A stretch of DNA of 6,971 bases from the NCBI RefSeq assembly GCF_018373095.1, contig NZ_JAHAHT010000092.1, forward strand, positions 1-6,971, given 5' to 3'. Of this stretch, positions 6,209-6,971 are shown piece after piece (position 1 is the stretch's first letter; every line of letters begins with the position of its first letter). The stretch is from Haemophilus parahaemolyticus (lineage in GTDB: Bacteria; Pseudomonadota; Gammaproteobacteria; Enterobacterales; Pasteurellaceae). The notes under the pieces were generated by a model that saw nothing but the letters and a program-made list of their open reading frames with translations, was not told the origin of the DNA and did not search any database. A program made the position numbers and the translations under genes.

Positions 6209-6673
6209 TTATTCGATGATGACTAATTTTTGATCGAATTCAACCGCTTCACCATCATTGACAAGGATTGCTTTTACAACACCTGCTTTATCAGATTCAA
6301 TACGGTTCATCATTTTCATTGCTTCAACAATACAAAGTGCATCACCCACTTTCACTTGTTGCCCTACTTCAATAAATGGTTTCGCTTCTGGGCTTGGACT
6401 GCGATAAAAAGTCCCTACCATTGGAGAAAGTACTGCGTGACCTGAAACTTCAGAAGAAGCAGCTGATGCTTCTTGAGCTGGAGTAGAAGCGATTGGTGCA
6501 GCTGCAGAAACAGGCACTTGTTGAGGTGCTGCCACATATTGTACTGCTGCTGGTGCAACAGCTGGAGCCGCACGGCTAATACGTACTGTACCTTCTTCTT
6601 CAGAAACCTCTAATTCGGTAATGCCTGATTCTTCTACTAATTCGATTAATTTTTTGATTTTGCGAATATCCAT
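6209..6673 (-). CDS. accB: Biotin carboxyl carrier protein of acetyl-CoA carboxylase (BCCP)
   Basis: AccB carries covalently bound biotin between AccC and the carboxyltransferase AccAD. The product is 154 aa (E. coli 156). The N-terminal segment MDIRKIKKLIELVEESGITE, used for dimerisation and contact with AccC, is followed by a flexible Ala/Pro/Val-rich linker at about 35-75. The C-terminal biotinyl domain then carries the thumb SPMVGTFYRSPSPEAKPF and the biotinylation site EAMKMM, where Lys120 is the acceptor (codon 6314-6316). The ATG at 6671-6673 gives the family N-terminus and has GGAA about 9 nt upstream. It lies between a tuf terminator and accC; the common upstream neighbour aroQ is absent. 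The complete motif set makes the call secure. Confidence 0.98.
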   Translation of the reverse strand: MDIRKIKKLIELVEESGITELEVSEEEGTVRISRAAPAVAPAAVQYVAAPQQVPVSAAAPIASTPAQEASAASSEVSGHAVLSPMVGTFYRSPSPEAKPFIEVGQQVKVGDALCIVEAMKMMNRIESDKAGVVKAILVNDGEAVEFDQKLVIIE

Positions 6674-6788
6674 AGTGAAATTCCATTAGATTAAATAAAT
6701 TGACCGATCATTCTGATTTTCACAGAGAAAACCGAATCAACGGATAAAAAAGATGTGCGTAGATTACCTGATTTTCGTGAATTTTGCG

Positions 6789-6810
6789 ACTAAAATCTAT
6801 GAATTTTAGT
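6789..6810. repeat. 8-bp inverted repeat in the accB upstream region
   Basis: ACTAAAAT (6789-6796) and ATTTTAGT (6803-6810) are perfect complements around a 6-nt centre, about 116 nt upstream of accB. The stretch 6674-6857 must hold the accBC promoter unless tuf transcripts read through, but I find no convincing -35/-10 pair in it. TAATCT at 6761-6766 (minus strand) is a weak -10 candidate. The repeat may be an operator or a weak RNA hairpin; nothing identifies a regulator. Confidence 0.3.
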
Positions 6811-6857
6811 GAAAATGCCAGGAACTTAGACCACTTTAGAAGAGAAAGCTAGTAACA

Positions 6858-6885
6858 AAAAGGCGTACCTTGCGATACGCCTTTT
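6858..6885 (-). terminator. Rho-independent terminator of tuf
   Basis: A perfect 10-bp stem (AAAAGGCGTA 6858-6867, TACGCCTTTT 6876-6885) with an 8-nt loop lies 27 nt past the tuf stop codon. In the minus-strand reading it runs directly into TTTTTGTT. It has a G/C-rich stem core and a T tract, the classical form, and should insulate accB from the very strong tuf transcription. Confidence 0.88.
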
Positions 6886-6912
6886 CTTGTGAAGCTTTGA
6901 CTAAACCATCAA

Positions 6913-6971
6913 TTATTTGATGATTTTAGCAACAACGCCCGCACCTACTGTACGACCACCTTCACGAATCG
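6913..6971 (-). CDS. tuf: Elongation factor Tu, last 19 residues only
   Basis: The minus strand encodes IREGGRTVGAGVVAKIIK and a TAA stop (6913-6915), which is the highly conserved C-terminus of bacterial EF-Tu (domain 3). The visible part begins in the codon before Ile, where the two bases present fit the expected Ala. EF-Tu delivers aminoacyl-tRNA to the ribosome. Which of the usual two tuf copies this is cannot be told. The remainder lies beyond the right edge. Confidence 0.95.
   Translation of the reverse strand, partial: IREGGRTVGAGVVAKIIK

Noticed and set aside
6823..6836. AACTTAGACCACTT upstream of accB, slightly like half of a FadR site
   Set aside because: It lacks the symmetric second half and several key bases; the resemblance is too weak.

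Overview
The window is an ordinary housekeeping stretch from a gammaproteobacterium, most likely a member of the Pasteurellaceae (the Haemophilus / Actinobacillus / Aggregatibacter / Pasteurella group). The evidence is threefold: proteins very close to those of E. coli but moderately AT-rich DNA; a perfect copy of the Haemophilus-type DNA uptake core AAGTGCGGT at 3605-3613; and six copies of the related 7-mer AAGCGGT. I cannot name the species. Every gene I can support is on the minus strand, so transcription runs from right to left.

Layout in the direction of transcription (right to left). At the right edge are the last 19 codons of tuf (EF-Tu) and a strong intrinsic terminator (6858-6885). 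Then come accB (biotin carboxyl carrier protein), a 144-nt spacer holding an imperfect inverted repeat made of two AAGCGGT motifs, and accC (biotin carboxylase). A strong 14-bp hairpin terminator (4670-4720) starts directly after the accC stop codon. Next are tag (3-methyladenine DNA glycosylase I), prfC (peptide-chain release factor 3, with its own extended -10 promoter), psiE (small membrane protein) and rpoD (major sigma factor, cut at the left edge about 100 residues before its expected C-terminus, with a near-consensus promoter of its own).

How the genes relate. AccB and AccC together form the first half-reaction of acetyl-CoA carboxylase: AccC carboxylates the biotin carried on AccB. 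The other genes have separate core jobs: translation elongation (tuf), termination-factor recycling (prfC), transcription initiation (rpoD) and repair of alkylated DNA (tag). Most units appear to be transcribed separately. There is no intergenic gap over 300 bases. I see no mobile element, tRNA, CRISPR array, phage gene or defence system, and no unknown protein-coding gene. The points worth a second look are regulatory or organisational: the hairpin between accB and accC, tag lying just behind a strong terminator, palindromes upstream of prfC, and a gene order unlike the usual neighbourhoods of rpoD and accBC.
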